In this document: positions 36,615 through 46,451 of the stretch, piece by piece
Layout: each line of letters starts with the position of its first letter
Numbering within the stretch: the first letter of the stretch is position 1
NCBI RefSeq assembly: GCF_022524485.1
Contig: NZ_JAKXMK010000006.1
Location: forward strand, 156,768-220,767
From: Pseudonocardia alaniniphila
GTDB taxonomy: Bacteria; Actinomycetota; Actinomycetes; Mycobacteriales; Pseudonocardiaceae
Length of the DNA stretch: 64,000 bases
Reading direction: 5' to 3'
Notes under the pieces: generated by a model
Told to the model about the DNA's origin: nothing
Databases searched by the model: none
Seen by the model: only the letters and a program-made list of their open reading frames with translations
Program-made: the position numbers and the translations under genes

Positions 36615-36645
36615 TGTTCGTCGTCGATGACAGTTGGGTCTCGGC

Positions 36646-37389
36646 TCACCGTCCGGTCAGCGCCACTTCGAAGGAGTATCGCGAGGCGCGATAGAGGTGA
36701 TCGCCGTACTCCACCACGACGCCCCGGTCGTCGAACGTCGTGCGGCGCATTGTGAGCAGCGGGGCGCCCCGCTGCTCGTCGAGGAGGCGGGCCTCCGCCC
36801 CGGACGCCTTGCGGGCGCCGATGCTCTGCTGCGCGGCGGCAAGGGTGATTCCGGCCTCACGCAGCACCTCGTAGAGGCCGCGGTGTTCGAGCACCGCGGG
36901 GTCGAGCTGCACGAGATCGGCTCGCAGGTGGTTGCGCATGATGGCGAGGGGCTCACCGCGTGTTCGGCGCAGGCGCTCCAGCGTGAGCACCGCGGTGCCC
37001 TCCGGGACCTCCAACGTCGCCGCGACCACACCCGAGGCGGCCCCCACGCTGTGGGACAGCACGGTGGTGGTCGGTTGCTGCCCGGAGCCGGAGAGGTCGT
37101 CGTAGAGGCTGGTCAGGCCCACGGGACGACGCACTCGAGCCCGGGCGACGTGTGTGCCCACGCCACGCCTGCGCACCAGCAGGCCCTTGTCCACCAGGTA
37201 CTGGATCGCCTGGCGCATGGTGGGCCGGGACAGTCCGAGCTCCTCGGCGAGGGCGATCTCGTTGTCCAGCCGCGAGCCCGGTGGGAGCTCGCCCGACTCG
37301 ATGGCCTGTTCGAGCTGGCGGGCGACCTGGAAGTAGAGCGGCACCGGGCTGGCACGGTCGACGACGACCTGTGGACGGTCGGGCATCAT
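36646..37389 (-). CDS. GntR-family regulator with UTRA ligand domain
   Basis: A 247-residue HutC-type repressor. It has an N-terminal winged helix (LPPGSRLDNEIALAEELGLS and RPTMRQAIQYLVDKGLLVRR) and a C-terminal UTRA domain (LERLRRTRGEPLAIMRNHL, then SFEVALTGR), which binds phosphorylated or amino sugars in many members. The ATG ATG at 37389/37386 follows GAGGAG; a GTG at 37407 would add six residues. It stands between the GH38 gene and the ABC importer, all on one strand, and is the probable local regulator. Confidence 0.9.
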   Translation of the reverse strand: MMPDRPQVVVDRASPVPLYFQVARQLEQAIESGELPPGSRLDNEIALAEELGLSRPTMRQAIQYLVDKGLLVRRRGVGTHVARARVRRPVGLTSLYDDLSGSGQQPTTTVLSHSVGAASGVVAATLEVPEGTAVLTLERLRRTRGEPLAIMRNHLRADLVQLDPAVLEHRGLYEVLREAGITLAAAQQSIGARKASGAEARLLDEQRGAPLLTMRRTTFDDRGVVVEYGDHLYRASRYSFEVALTGR

Positions 37390-37428
37390 CGGCTCCTCGT
37401 CAGCCACATCGCGTCGCCGGCTCTCGGG

Positions 37429-40263
37429 TCATGTGTCGAACCTGAGGGTTGCGATCTCCCAGGGACGCAGGGGCAGCTTGACGGTTCCCTCGGTCACGGG
37501 CAGCTCCCGCCCCGGCGTGCCGCGCAGGTCGACGGTGCGGGCGGTGTCGAACCGGCCGCGCACCACCGCTGTGACCGGTTCCGGGTTCTGTGCCACCAGG
37601 CGTGCCTCGAGCACGCCGCCCCGGAGCCGCACGCTCGTCAGGACAGCGCCGTCGACGGTGAGACCGTGGTGGCTCTCCAGGGGGCCACCGGGCAGGCTCT
37701 GGCCCGCGGCGGCGTGGAGCGGATGCCGGTACCGGTCGGCCGTCGCGACGAGGTCGGCGTCGACCCAGCTCCCGGCGTGCGGCAGCACCGCGAGCGCGAC
37801 GGTGGTGGTGCCGATCATCTGTGCCTGCGGTGTGGGGATCTGCGGTCCCGCAGGCTCCTCGCGGTACGGATGCACGTTGCGACTGATCTGTCCCGTGCAG
37901 CGCAGCACGGTCAGCGCGAGCTCGCCCGCAGAGCCGTCACCGAGCAGCTCGTACTCGCAGGCCTGGGTGAGCAGCAGCGCCGCCCCGCCCGCGTCCACGA
38001 AGCCGTGGGCCGGGAACGTCGGGAGCGGGTACTCGCCGCTGGGCGACCCGGCGGCCGAGTGGACGTCGAGCTGCTCGCCGCCCTCGGCCGCGCGGCCCCG
38101 CTCGACCACCGCGAACTGGCCCTCGGCGTGCGAGACGGCGGCCGTGCGGGCCACCGGGACGTGCAGCCGGACGCGATGGTCGGCGCTGCGGTTGTCGATC
38201 GCCAGCTCCAGCCGGACGAACGGCTCGTCCGCCCGCAGCTCCACCCGCATCGAGACGGACGCCGGTTCGCTCGCCGCGCTGCGCCGGTCCTGCGCCCAGT
38301 CCATCGTGGCCGGCCACGAGTAGCCGCGCACCACCGTGAACGCAGCCCGCAACGGTCCGGACTCCGCCGCGGTGATCACGATCGTGTCCGGTGTCTCGAG
38401 CAGCGCGTCCGTGGCGGGCGGTGCGTAGTTGTAGGTGTCGCCACGGTCGCCGCCGTCGACGATCCGGCCCACTCCGTCGAGCACCGTGCCGTCGGCCGCG
38501 ACGATCCGTAGCGTGCCGTCGTCGTGGACGGTCACGCTCACCAGGCCGTTGTCCAGGCAGTGGTTGTCCATTTCGGGGTCCGACGCCTGCACGGGACGTG
38601 TCACCACGGCGTCCTCGGCGGGCACCGGTCGCACCGAGCTCCAGCCCAGCGCCGGCGCCGTCACCAGCCCGGTGACCACCCGGCGCTCCTGCGCCTGCAG
38701 TCGCACCGTCCAGGTGCCCGATACGGCCGCAGCCGCCACGGCGGCACGCAGGGCGTCGATGTCGAAGGGCTCCTCACCGCCGTGGCGAGCCAGCTCGAAC
38801 TGCAGCAGCCGCTCGTCGGCGTGCACGGCCCAGGAGACGATCTCGAGGCCGAACAGCTCGCGGCCGTGGATGCGTGGGAAGAAGGTGGGCAGCTCCGCGG
38901 CGCCGATCCGCTCCTCGTGCAGCAGCGCAGCGGTGCGGTTCTCCACCTGCGCCGGGAGCACCGTGCCGTCGGCCTGCTGCAGCGCGACCGCGGGCCAGGA
39001 GGCGGGAATCTCCAGGTCCAGCGTCACGAGGTCGGTGCGGTCGATCGCCGACGGGTTGGCGACGACGATCGCGTCGCGGGGGACGTCGCGAGCGATCGCG
39101 CCGATCACCCGGTCGCGCACGGCCTGGCCCAGGTGCTCGGCCTCGGTGATGCGGGCGAACACCTGCACCGCGGTCTCGTCGACGCCGCATCCCGTGACGG
39201 AGTCGTGCCCGGATGCGTCGACGAGCCGCCACCAGGCCATGTCCAGGAACCGCTGCGGCCACACCGGCGACCACAGGGCGGCGAACGGTTCGGCGTAGCG
39301 CTCCACCATCCGCTCGGCGCGGGCCATGGCCTGCTTGAGGTGCGGACGCACCGAGAGCACACCGGGCAGGATGTTGGCCCCCGCGTGGCTGCGCAGCTCA
39401 CCGCGCACCACGGTGATGTCGCTCGCGCCGGCGTCGCGGCCGGTGATGTAGTCGCCCAGCGTGGTGATCTCCATGCGCACCGGGGCGCCGGCGTCCTCCA
39501 GCCCCGTGACGAGCTCGACGAGCGAGCGCACGGGGGCCGAGTGGTCGGTGCCGTACATGCCGAGCACCGGTTCCGTGCCGAACACCGGCCGCAGCGTGGC
39601 CTCCAGGGCCACGGCCCGCTGCGCGAACCGGGTGGGGTCGGCGAAGAGCGACGCCGCGTTGCCGTAGCCGCTCACCAGGTACTCCACGCGCACGGCACTA
39701 CCGTCGGGGGCGACCCAGCGGAAGGCGTGCCCGTCGACGGCTGCCGGCACCCCGCGCCAGAGGCAGGCGTGCTCGAAGCCCGCGGCGGCCAGGATCTGCG
39801 GCATCTGCGCGCAGTGGCCGAACTCGTCGGGCAGGTATCCCACCGGCATCGCGCCGCCGAGCTCGTCGGCCCGTGCGCGCCCCAGCTCCAGGTTGCGGAT
39901 GATGTTCTCGCCGGAGACCAGGAACTCGTCGAGCAGGATCTGCCAAGGGCCGACGGCGAGCTGGCCGCGCTGGACCAGCTGCGCGATCCGGTCGCGGTTC
40001 TCCTCGCGGACCTCGAGGTAGTCGTCGACCGCGGCCATCTGCCCGTCGAGGGTGAAGCGGAAGCGCGGATCGGCCTCCGCCCAGGCCAACACGTCGTCGA
40101 GCAGGTCGACCAGGCGCAGCCGGAAGCGCTGGAACGGCTCGTACCACTCCCGGTCCCAGTGCGTGTGCGGAACCAGGTGGACCGTCCCCACACCGGTCGC
40201 CTGCACCGCTGTGCCGGTGGTCGCTGCCCCCGTGGTGAGCGTCCCGGTCGTCGTTCCGGTCAT
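37429..40263 (-). CDS. Alpha-mannosidase (GH38)
   Basis: A 944-residue GH38 glycosidase that releases alpha-mannose from oligosaccharides. The zinc-site start HTHWDREWYEPF has His33, His35 and Asp37. The nucleophile is Asp146 in LPDEFGHCAQMPQIL, and VSGENIIRN contributes to the same site. The beta-rich C-terminal half follows from about 520. No signal peptide is visible, so it is probably cytosolic and acts on imported sugars. The first 26 residues are a low-complexity Thr/Gly/Ala stretch (TGTTTGTLTTG), and a later start cannot be excluded. Confidence 0.92.
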   Translation of the reverse strand: MTGTTTGTLTTGAATTGTAVQATGVGTVHLVPHTHWDREWYEPFQRFRLRLVDLLDDVLAWAEADPRFRFTLDGQMAAVDDYLEVREENRDRIAQLVQRGQLAVGPWQILLDEFLVSGENIIRNLELGRARADELGGAMPVGYLPDEFGHCAQMPQILAAAGFEHACLWRGVPAAVDGHAFRWVAPDGSAVRVEYLVSGYGNAASLFADPTRFAQRAVALEATLRPVFGTEPVLGMYGTDHSAPVRSLVELVTGLEDAGAPVRMEITTLGDYITGRDAGASDITVVRGELRSHAGANILPGVLSVRPHLKQAMARAERMVERYAEPFAALWSPVWPQRFLDMAWWRLVDASGHDSVTGCGVDETAVQVFARITEAEHLGQAVRDRVIGAIARDVPRDAIVVANPSAIDRTDLVTLDLEIPASWPAVALQQADGTVLPAQVENRTAALLHEERIGAAELPTFFPRIHGRELFGLEIVSWAVHADERLLQFELARHGGEEPFDIDALRAAVAAAAVSGTWTVRLQAQERRVVTGLVTAPALGWSSVRPVPAEDAVVTRPVQASDPEMDNHCLDNGLVSVTVHDDGTLRIVAADGTVLDGVGRIVDGGDRGDTYNYAPPATDALLETPDTIVITAAESGPLRAAFTVVRGYSWPATMDWAQDRRSAASEPASVSMRVELRADEPFVRLELAIDNRSADHRVRLHVPVARTAAVSHAEGQFAVVERGRAAEGGEQLDVHSAAGSPSGEYPLPTFPAHGFVDAGGAALLLTQACEYELLGDGSAGELALTVLRCTGQISRNVHPYREEPAGPQIPTPQAQMIGTTTVALAVLPHAGSWVDADLVATADRYRHPLHAAAGQSLPGGPLESHHGLTVDGAVLTSVRLRGGVLEARLVAQNPEPVTAVVRGRFDTARTVDLRGTPGRELPVTEGTVKLPLRPWEIATLRFDT

Positions 40264-40492
40264 GCGCTGACTGCCTCGCTTCGATCGGGTTGCTCAGGCC
40301 GTGCATTGGTCCTGACAACCTAACGATCTTTGGCGAGTATGTCGATGCTGGCCGATTTGTCCATCGACGTCCCCGTGGTGACATCTGCAGAACGGCAGGC
40401 GACGGGGCCACAAAATACAGTGCCTAGGTGGTCACCCGAATCCGTGCGCACCGCGCTGCGGCAGCAGGAATCCGTCCGGACGGACGGCGATC

Positions 40493-41719
40493 GTGTCCGC
40501 GCTGAAGCCGGGCATGGTGCCGGACCCTTCGGACCCGCAGCAGGCGATGCGGCTCGTGGCCGGGCGGCTGCTCGACACCCGCCTGGACGAGCTCGTGCAC
40601 CGCGCGGTGGAGCGGTTGTGGGCCGACGAGTCGGAGTACGCGACGTCGGAGGTCAGCCGCGGCGACCTCGCCACGATGATGCGCAAGACACTGGCGCTGG
40701 CGCTCACCCGTGCAGCGGGGCGGCCCATCCCGCCGGACATCATGGATGCCGCTGTCGAAGCAGGCCAGGTGCGTGCACGTCAGCGCCTGCCGTTGCCCGC
40801 CCTGCTGCACGCGTTCCGGATCGACCTGCGGATCCTGTGGGAGGCGGTCATCGACGAAGGACGGGCGAGCGGCGTGTCGGCCAACGAGTCGTTCGTCGAG
40901 GGCTCGGTCCTGCTGTGGGAGGCGGTCGAGCGGAACACGGCGGAGATGGTCGACGCCTATCGCACCACCGAGCACGACATGGCGCTGGATCTCGACGAGC
41001 TGCGACACGCAGCGTTCGAGCAGCTGATCGGCGCGGGGGACGGGGACCAGGCAGCGGTGCGGGAGGCCGCCAAGCGCCTCGACCTCCCGGCCGACGGGCG
41101 GCTGCTGGTCGTGGTGGCCGAGGACGTACCGCATCGGCACGAGGCCGGCCGGACGGTCACCTCCTTGCTGCGTTCGCTCGGCCTGCCCCACTACCCGGCC
41201 TGGCGCGCCGACGAGCTGTGCCTGCTCGTCCTGCTCGGAGATCGGCAGGCCGGGGACGTGCTCCCGGCGCTCCATGCCCTCTCGGCGTGGCGCTGCGGAG
41301 CATCCGTGGCCGATGGGCTCGCCGCGGTGCCGCGCGCAGTGCGGCTGGCACGGGCCGTGATCCGGTCGATGCCGGACCCTGGGCTGCACATGCTCGGCTC
41401 CTCGTGGCTGGCGGCCGTCGTCTACGCCGACAGCGAGCTCGGGGGTGCACTGGCCCATGATGTGCTCGGCAAGATCCTCGCGCTGCCGGACCACGAGCGT
41501 GAGGCGATGTTCGAGGCCCTCGAGAACTACCTGTACGGAGAGGGCTCCGTGCGCGAGGTGGCCGAGAAGATCTACCGCCACCGCAACACGGTGCGTAACC
41601 GGTTGCAGGCGATCGAGCGGATCACCGGTCTCAGCCTGTCCCGCCCGCGAGACCTGGCCGCCCTGACCCTGGCCGTCGAGTGGCTGAACGGCCCGGGCAG
41701 CCGTCCGGTCAGCGGCTGA
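40493..41719 (+). CDS. PucR/CdaR-type transcriptional regulator
   Basis: A 408-residue regulator ending in the PucR-type helix-turn-helix (ALENYLYGEGSVREVAEKIY, RHRNTVRNRLQAIERITGLSL). The N-terminal 160 residues are helical, of the RsbR/PucR sensor type. It starts with GTG at 40493, with ATG at 40514 possible. PucR relatives control purine, amino-acid and organic-acid catabolism. It is tail-to-tail with the kinase-aminotransferase gene, overlapping by 11 bp, and divergent from the GH38 gene. Control of the 5-oxoprolinase region is a guess from position. Confidence 0.85.
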   Translation: MSALKPGMVPDPSDPQQAMRLVAGRLLDTRLDELVHRAVERLWADESEYATSEVSRGDLATMMRKTLALALTRAAGRPIPPDIMDAAVEAGQVRARQRLPLPALLHAFRIDLRILWEAVIDEGRASGVSANESFVEGSVLLWEAVERNTAEMVDAYRTTEHDMALDLDELRHAAFEQLIGAGDGDQAAVREAAKRLDLPADGRLLVVVAEDVPHRHEAGRTVTSLLRSLGLPHYPAWRADELCLLVLLGDRQAGDVLPALHALSAWRCGASVADGLAAVPRAVRLARAVIRSMPDPGLHMLGSSWLAAVVYADSELGGALAHDVLGKILALPDHEREAMFEALENYLYGEGSVREVAEKIYRHRNTVRNRLQAIERITGLSLSRPRDLAALTLAVEWLNGPGSRPVSG

Positions 41720-44555
41720 GCAGCACCGCGTCGAGTGCTTCTGCGAAGAGATCGACGTGCTCGTGGCCGAACACCATCGGTGGCTTGATCTTGAGCACGT
41801 TGTCCAGCGCGCCGGTGGGATAGACGATCACGCCCCGATCCTTCAGGCCCTCGGCGATCTCCAGCGCCTCCGACACGGCCGGTTCCTTGCTCGCCCGGTC
41901 GCGGACGAGCTCGATGCCGAGGTAGAGCCCACGGCCGCGCACGTCGCCGATCAGCTGGTGCCGGTCCTTGAGGTCCTCCAGCACGCCGAGGAAGTAGGTG
42001 CCGACCTCTCCGGCGCGTGCCTGCAGCCCGTCCTGGACCACCACGTCCAGCACGCTCTGCCCGATGGCGCACGACACGGGGTTGCCGCCGAAGGTGTTGA
42101 AGTACTTCATGCCGGTGTCGAAGGCGTCGGCGATCTCGCGCGTGGTGACGACCGCCGCCATCGGATGCCCGTTGCCCAGCGGCTTGCCCATCGTCACGAT
42201 GTCCGGCACGACTCCCTGCAGCTCGAAGCCCCAGAACGCCTCGCCGAGTCGGCCCAGCCCCACCTGCACCTCGTCGGAGATGCACAGTCCGCCGACGGCC
42301 CGCACGGCCGCGAACGCTTCCGGCAGGTAGCCGTCTGGCAGCACGATGTTCCCGGCCGTGCCCATCAGGGACTCGGCGATGAATCCCGCAGGAGCGCGGC
42401 CCTGCGCCGTGAGCCGCGCAGCCGTGGCGGCGACCTCGGCCGCATAGTGCGCTCCGGCGTCGGGGTCGTCGTGCCCGTACGCACCCCGGTAGCGGTCGGG
42501 ACGCGACACCTCGTGCGTGGTGGGCGGCGCGCCGGCCCCTCCTCTTCCCTTGTACCGGTTGGGGCTGATGCCGGTGACGGCGGTGGTGTTGCCGTGGTAG
42601 GCGCCGTCGATCACGATCATGTCCTCGCGCCCGGTGACCTGCCGCGAGATCCGCAGGGCCAGATCGTTCGCCTCGCTGCCGGTGCAGACGAGGAACACCA
42701 CCTCGAGCGGCGCCGGCAGCGTCGCACAGAGCCGTTCGGCGTAGGCGGCGATGCCCTCGTAGATGAACCGGCTGTTGGTGTTGAGCTTGCTCATCTGCCG
42801 CGCCGCCGCTGCGGCCACCCGCGGTTCGGCGTGGCCCACGTGCGACACGTTGTTGATCGCATCGAGATAGCCGAAGCCGTTCTCGTCGTAGAGCCAGACG
42901 CCGCGCCCCCGGACGAGATTCATCGGACGCCGGTAGTAGGCGCGCTGCGAGCGACCGAACCGGTGCTCGCGCAGTGCCACCACGTCGTGGACGTCCATCC
43001 GAGGCTGCTGGGCGGGTTCGAGCCCGAGCAGGACCGACGGATCGGGGGAGAGCCGCGACCAGACCGGAACGTCGTCCGGCCGCACCCACCGGGGCGGCGG
43101 CTCGGCCGCGAGCTCGGCGGAGGTGACCAGCTGCACCTGGACACCGTCCCGGCCCGTCCCGAGGGCCGTTCCGGCGTCGATCTCCATTCCGTCGCAGACC
43201 AGCGGTTCCAGGCCCCACCAGCACGTCCACACGCGGTCATGGCGCACCACCAGCGGCGCAGCGATGCGCTCGACCACGCCGGCCAGCGGGGTTCGGAGCG
43301 GCTCCCCCTCCGGCGGGAACAACGCCATCCCGAGCTGCACCGTGGCCGCACGGGCCGACCGCTGAGACGCGTGTAGCAGCGACGCCGTCAGATGCCGGGC
43401 CACACCGGTGGTCCTGCCGCGCCGGTGGGCGATCGCCGCCGTCACGGCGTCGGGGTCGCTCCAGTCGAGATCGTCGTACAGATCGCTTCCGGGGGTGAGA
43501 TCGAGCTCGGTGAGCGCTCCGTGCACCACGGCCGCCTGCCCGGTGACGGCGGGCGTCGGTGCCGGCTCGAAGCCGCAGGCGTCGCGGAAGGCGGCCTCGG
43601 CCAGCGCCGGGCTGATCTCGACGATCCGGGCCAGTGCCGGCCAGGTGTGCCGCATCCGTTCCTTGGCGTATCGGTTGTCGCTGGTCGTCAGCCGCCGCGT
43701 CCACGTGGTGGCGTTCACGCACAGCCGGGCGGCGGCGAGCGGGAAGAGAACCGAGAGCTCGGCATCGGTGAGCGGCACCACCGAGTGGAACCCGGCCACA
43801 ACCGCCGCCGCGGCGGCGAGGGGATCGTCCTTCCGCAGCATTGCGTACGCGGCTGCGATCGCCACCTCCGCCACTCGGATGGTGAAGAGTGCGTCGCCGA
43901 CGTCGAGCACCCCGCTGACGTGCACCCCGGTGTCGCCATCGGGGAGCACGAGCACGTTGAAGTCGTTCATGTCCTGGTGCACGACGCCCGTCGGCAACCC
44001 GTCGAGCGTGGCGCCGGCACGGTCGAACCAGGTCAGCACGTGTTCGACGGTTCTGCGGTTCCGCTCGTCCGGGACGAAACCGAGACCCGCGTCGATGGCC
44101 GTCGCGGCTTTGCGCACGTCCCAGTGATGGGAGCGGACCCCGGCCCGTACCGGCAGGTCGGCCAAGGCGCGGGTGAGCCGGCCCGCGACGCGGCCGAGTT
44201 CGGTGAGCAGCGCCGGCGGGTGGTGCTCGATCTCCGCGAACAGGGTGCCGGGCAGCCAGGTGAGCAGGCGGACGGCGTAGGAGCCGACGGACACGAGTTC
44301 TGCACCGGATGTGGCGGGAACGAGCCGTGAGACCGGCAGGTCCGGCGCGCGATCGGCCAGATGTGACAGCACATCGGCCTGCCAGCGCAGCGAGACGTCG
44401 TCAATGGAGCCCGCAGAAGCCTTGAGCAGGAACTGGCGGCCGTCGACGGTGACGATCCGAACATTGTGATCGCTCTCGCCGCCGAGCACCTCCTGCTCCG
44501 CCACGTCGAGCCCATAATGCTGCTTCAGCGCCGTCTCGATGTCGAATGGCTCCAC
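41709..44555 (-). CDS. Fusion: APH-like kinase, degenerate M23-like domain, class III aminotransferase
   Basis: A 948-residue three-part protein. Residues 1-330 are an aminoglycoside-phosphotransferase-like kinase with catalytic HQDMNDFN (from His193) and metal-binding GVLDVGD. Residues 395-515 align by pattern with the M23 (lysostaphin-type) domain found in this fusion family ([37 protein letters not shown]). Here the zinc ligands are lost: VQLGMA for VHLGID, and CWWG and VQVQL where His residues belong. Residues 520-948 are a class III PLP aminotransferase with Lys791 ([11 protein letters not shown]) and Asp761. Related enzymes act on phosphoethanolamine or hydroxylysine-type amines. A 115-bp gap separates it from pxpA. 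Confidence 0.85.
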   Translation of the reverse strand: MEPFDIETALKQHYGLDVAEQEVLGGESDHNVRIVTVDGRQFLLKASAGSIDDVSLRWQADVLSHLADRAPDLPVSRLVPATSGAELVSVGSYAVRLLTWLPGTLFAEIEHHPPALLTELGRVAGRLTRALADLPVRAGVRSHHWDVRKAATAIDAGLGFVPDERNRRTVEHVLTWFDRAGATLDGLPTGVVHQDMNDFNVLVLPDGDTGVHVSGVLDVGDALFTIRVAEVAIAAAYAMLRKDDPLAAAAAVVAGFHSVVPLTDAELSVLFPLAAARLCVNATTWTRRLTTSDNRYAKERMRHTWPALARIVEISPALAEAAFRDACGFEPAPTPAVTGQAAVVHGALTELDLTPGSDLYDDLDWSDPDAVTAAIAHRRGRTTGVARHLTASLLHASQRSARAATVQLGMALFPPEGEPLRTPLAGVVERIAAPLVVRHDRVWTCWWGLEPLVCDGMEIDAGTALGTGRDGVQVQLVTSAELAAEPPPRWVRPDDVPVWSRLSPDPSVLLGLEPAQQPRMDVHDVVALREHRFGRSQRAYYRRPMNLVRGRGVWLYDENGFGYLDAINNVSHVGHAEPRVAAAAARQMSKLNTNSRFIYEGIAAYAERLCATLPAPLEVVFLVCTGSEANDLALRISRQVTGREDMIVIDGAYHGNTTAVTGISPNRYKGRGGAGAPPTTHEVSRPDRYRGAYGHDDPDAGAHYAAEVAATAARLTAQGRAPAGFIAESLMGTAGNIVLPDGYLPEAFAAVRAVGGLCISDEVQVGLGRLGEAFWGFELQGVVPDIVTMGKPLGNGHPMAAVVTTREIADAFDTGMKYFNTFGGNPVSCAIGQSVLDVVVQDGLQARAGEVGTYFLGVLEDLKDRHQLIGDVRGRGLYLGIELVRDRASKEPAVSEALEIAEGLKDRGVIVYPTGALDNVLKIKPPMVFGHEHVDLFAEALDAVLLSR

Positions 44556-44670
44556 GTTGTCGAGTCAATTCCAGCCCTACGGCGGGCGCAATGTGCGTGC
44601 GCGATCGGTCGCGGGTGGCGGACTGTGCACGAGCACTGCCGTGTTCTCGAGGGCGGCGAATCCGCGCCGA

Positions 44671-45435
44671 TCAGCGGACCGCGGACGCGAGATCCACGAT
44701 CTCGATGTCCTCCTCGGCAAGGCGGTCGCGCACCCGCGCGGCCACCTCCAGCACGTTGGGCATGTCGCCGTGCAGGCACAGGGTCGGCGTCGCCACCTCG
44801 ATCCGCGAGCCGTCGAGCGCCCTCGCCGTGCGTTCCTTGACGATCGCGACGGCGCGCCGGGCGACCTCGTCCGGGTCGCACGCCTTCTTGACCGGCTCCA
44901 CCTGCGGGAATCCGTCGGGTTGGTAGTCGAGGTCGATGTAGCCCTCGTGCCGGACGGTGAGCCCGTAGGAGTCGGCCAGCAGTTCCGGCCAGCCCTGCCC
45001 GACGATCACGATCAAGCTCGTGTCGTAGCGTGCGACGGCATGCAGCAGCGCGCGGGCGTAGTGCTCGTGCCGTCCGCACATGGCGTAGAGTGATCCGTGT
45101 GGCTTGACGTGCCGCATCGTGCCGCCCTCTGCCCGCACGAACGCGTCCAGCGCGCCGATCTGGTAGAGCAGGTCGTCGCGCAGATCATCGGCGTCGATGT
45201 CGATCGGACGCCGTCCGAAGCCGCGCAGATCCGGCAGGGCGACGTGGGCGCCGACGTCGGCACCCGCGGCGATGGCGGCCGCCGTCACCCGGTGCATGAT
45301 GCGAGGATCGCCGGCGTGGAATCCGCAGGCGATGTTCACGGTGGGCACCAGCGGAATGAGTTCTTCGTCCGAACCGAGCTGCCACCGCCCGTAACCCTCG
45401 CCCATATCCGAATTGATGTTGATCTGCCAGCTCAC
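44671..45435 (-). CDS. pxpA: 5-oxoprolinase subunit PxpA (LamB/YcsF family)
   Basis: A 254-residue subunit of the ATP-dependent 5-oxoprolinase that opens 5-oxo-L-proline to glutamate. It shows the family landmarks NSDMGEGYGRW, NIACGFHAGDP, GAHVALPDLRGFGRR, KPHGSLY and LCLHGD. The GTG start at 45435 overlaps the pxpC stop (GTGA). It is last of the overlapping permease-pxpB-pxpC-pxpA set. Confidence 0.93.
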   Translation of the reverse strand: MSWQININSDMGEGYGRWQLGSDEELIPLVPTVNIACGFHAGDPRIMHRVTAAAIAAGADVGAHVALPDLRGFGRRPIDIDADDLRDDLLYQIGALDAFVRAEGGTMRHVKPHGSLYAMCGRHEHYARALLHAVARYDTSLIVIVGQGWPELLADSYGLTVRHEGYIDLDYQPDGFPQVEPVKKACDPDEVARRAVAIVKERTARALDGSRIEVATPTLCLHGDMPNVLEVAARVRDRLAEEDIEIVDLASAVR

Positions 45436-46451
45436 TTCTTCTCCAGGAAGTCGGGAAAACCGATGGATCGGGCAGCGACATGGGCTTCGAGCGCCTCGTC
45501 GGAATCGACAGCGCAGAACCGTACGGAATCGCCCGGTCGTAGCTGGGCGAGCGCCGGCAGGTCCGCGCTGATCACCGTGGCGATCTTCGCGTAGCCACCG
45601 AGGCTGGGACCGTCCACACCCATCACGATCGGCTCCAGCCCGCTGGGCACCTGGATCGACCCGACGCAGATGGCGTCGTCCACGATGTTGGACGGATCGG
45701 ATCCCGCCTGGCCCACCAGGTGGTCCGGCCGTGGCAGGAAGTGCAGCGGCGGGCCGACGAACCGGCACCCCATGCGGTCCGAGATGGGCGAGAGCCGCCA
45801 GGCCGTCTGGAGGAAGGTGCGCACGCTCTCCGGCGTGAACAGGTGGTCCTGCGGCCCGAGGACCACACGGAGCACGGGACGGTACCCGGGCAGCCGGTCG
45901 CGTCGGATGCGGCGACCTGCCAGCTCCTCCACACGACGGCGGCGGGGCCGGGCGGCCAGTACATCCCGGGTTTGCAGCGCGCGCCCCGCGTGCCCGCCGA
46001 TACCCGCACGCACGTTGGTCGCGCGGCTGCCCAGTACGGGCGGCACGGCGATGCCACCGGCCACTGCGAGGTAGGTCCGGGCGCCGGTCCGGGCCGCACC
46101 GAGCGCGATCTCGTCGCCGGCGCGCACCGCGATCGAGGTCCACATCGGGACGGGCTCGCCGTTGACCCGAGGCTGCATGTCGGCGCCCGTCACCGCGATC
46201 ACGGTGCTGCCCAGTGCTCGCAGCGTCGGGCCGCTGAGCAGCATCTCCAGCCCGGCCGCACCCGGATCCGTCCCGACCAGGACGTAGTCGCCGACATCGT
46301 TGCCCACCACCAGGTTCGCGAGCTTCAGGGCGGGGCCGTCGAACGCGCCCGACGGAGGAATGCCGTCGGCGAGGTACCCGGGGCGCCCGAGGTCCTGGAC
46401 CGTGGTCTGTAGGCCCGGTTGCAGCACCTCGAGAACGTTGAGCTCATGCAT
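45432..46451 (-). CDS. pxpC: 5-oxoprolinase subunit PxpC (KipA-like)
   Basis: A 339-residue carboxyltransferase-fold subunit. It has VLQPGLQTTVQDLGRPGYLA, GIPPSGAFDGPALKLANLVVGN, TYLAVAGGI, RMGCRFVGPPL and VGVDGPSLGGYAKIATVI, all typical of KipA/PxpC. The start MHELNVLEV at 46451 overlaps pxpB by 8 bp; an open frame of 17 codons before it is rejected. Confidence 0.93.
   Translation of the reverse strand: MHELNVLEVLQPGLQTTVQDLGRPGYLADGIPPSGAFDGPALKLANLVVGNDVGDYVLVGTDPGAAGLEMLLSGPTLRALGSTVIAVTGADMQPRVNGEPVPMWTSIAVRAGDEIALGAARTGARTYLAVAGGIAVPPVLGSRATNVRAGIGGHAGRALQTRDVLAARPRRRRVEELAGRRIRRDRLPGYRPVLRVVLGPQDHLFTPESVRTFLQTAWRLSPISDRMGCRFVGPPLHFLPRPDHLVGQAGSDPSNIVDDAICVGSIQVPSGLEPIVMGVDGPSLGGYAKIATVISADLPALAQLRPGDSVRFCAVDSDEALEAHVAARSIGFPDFLEKK

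Noticed and set aside
38524..40323. 599-codon plus-strand frame opposite the GH38 gene
   Set aside because: Rich in His, Val and Gln from reverse-complement codons, with no domain; the opposite strand has GH38 catalytic motifs.
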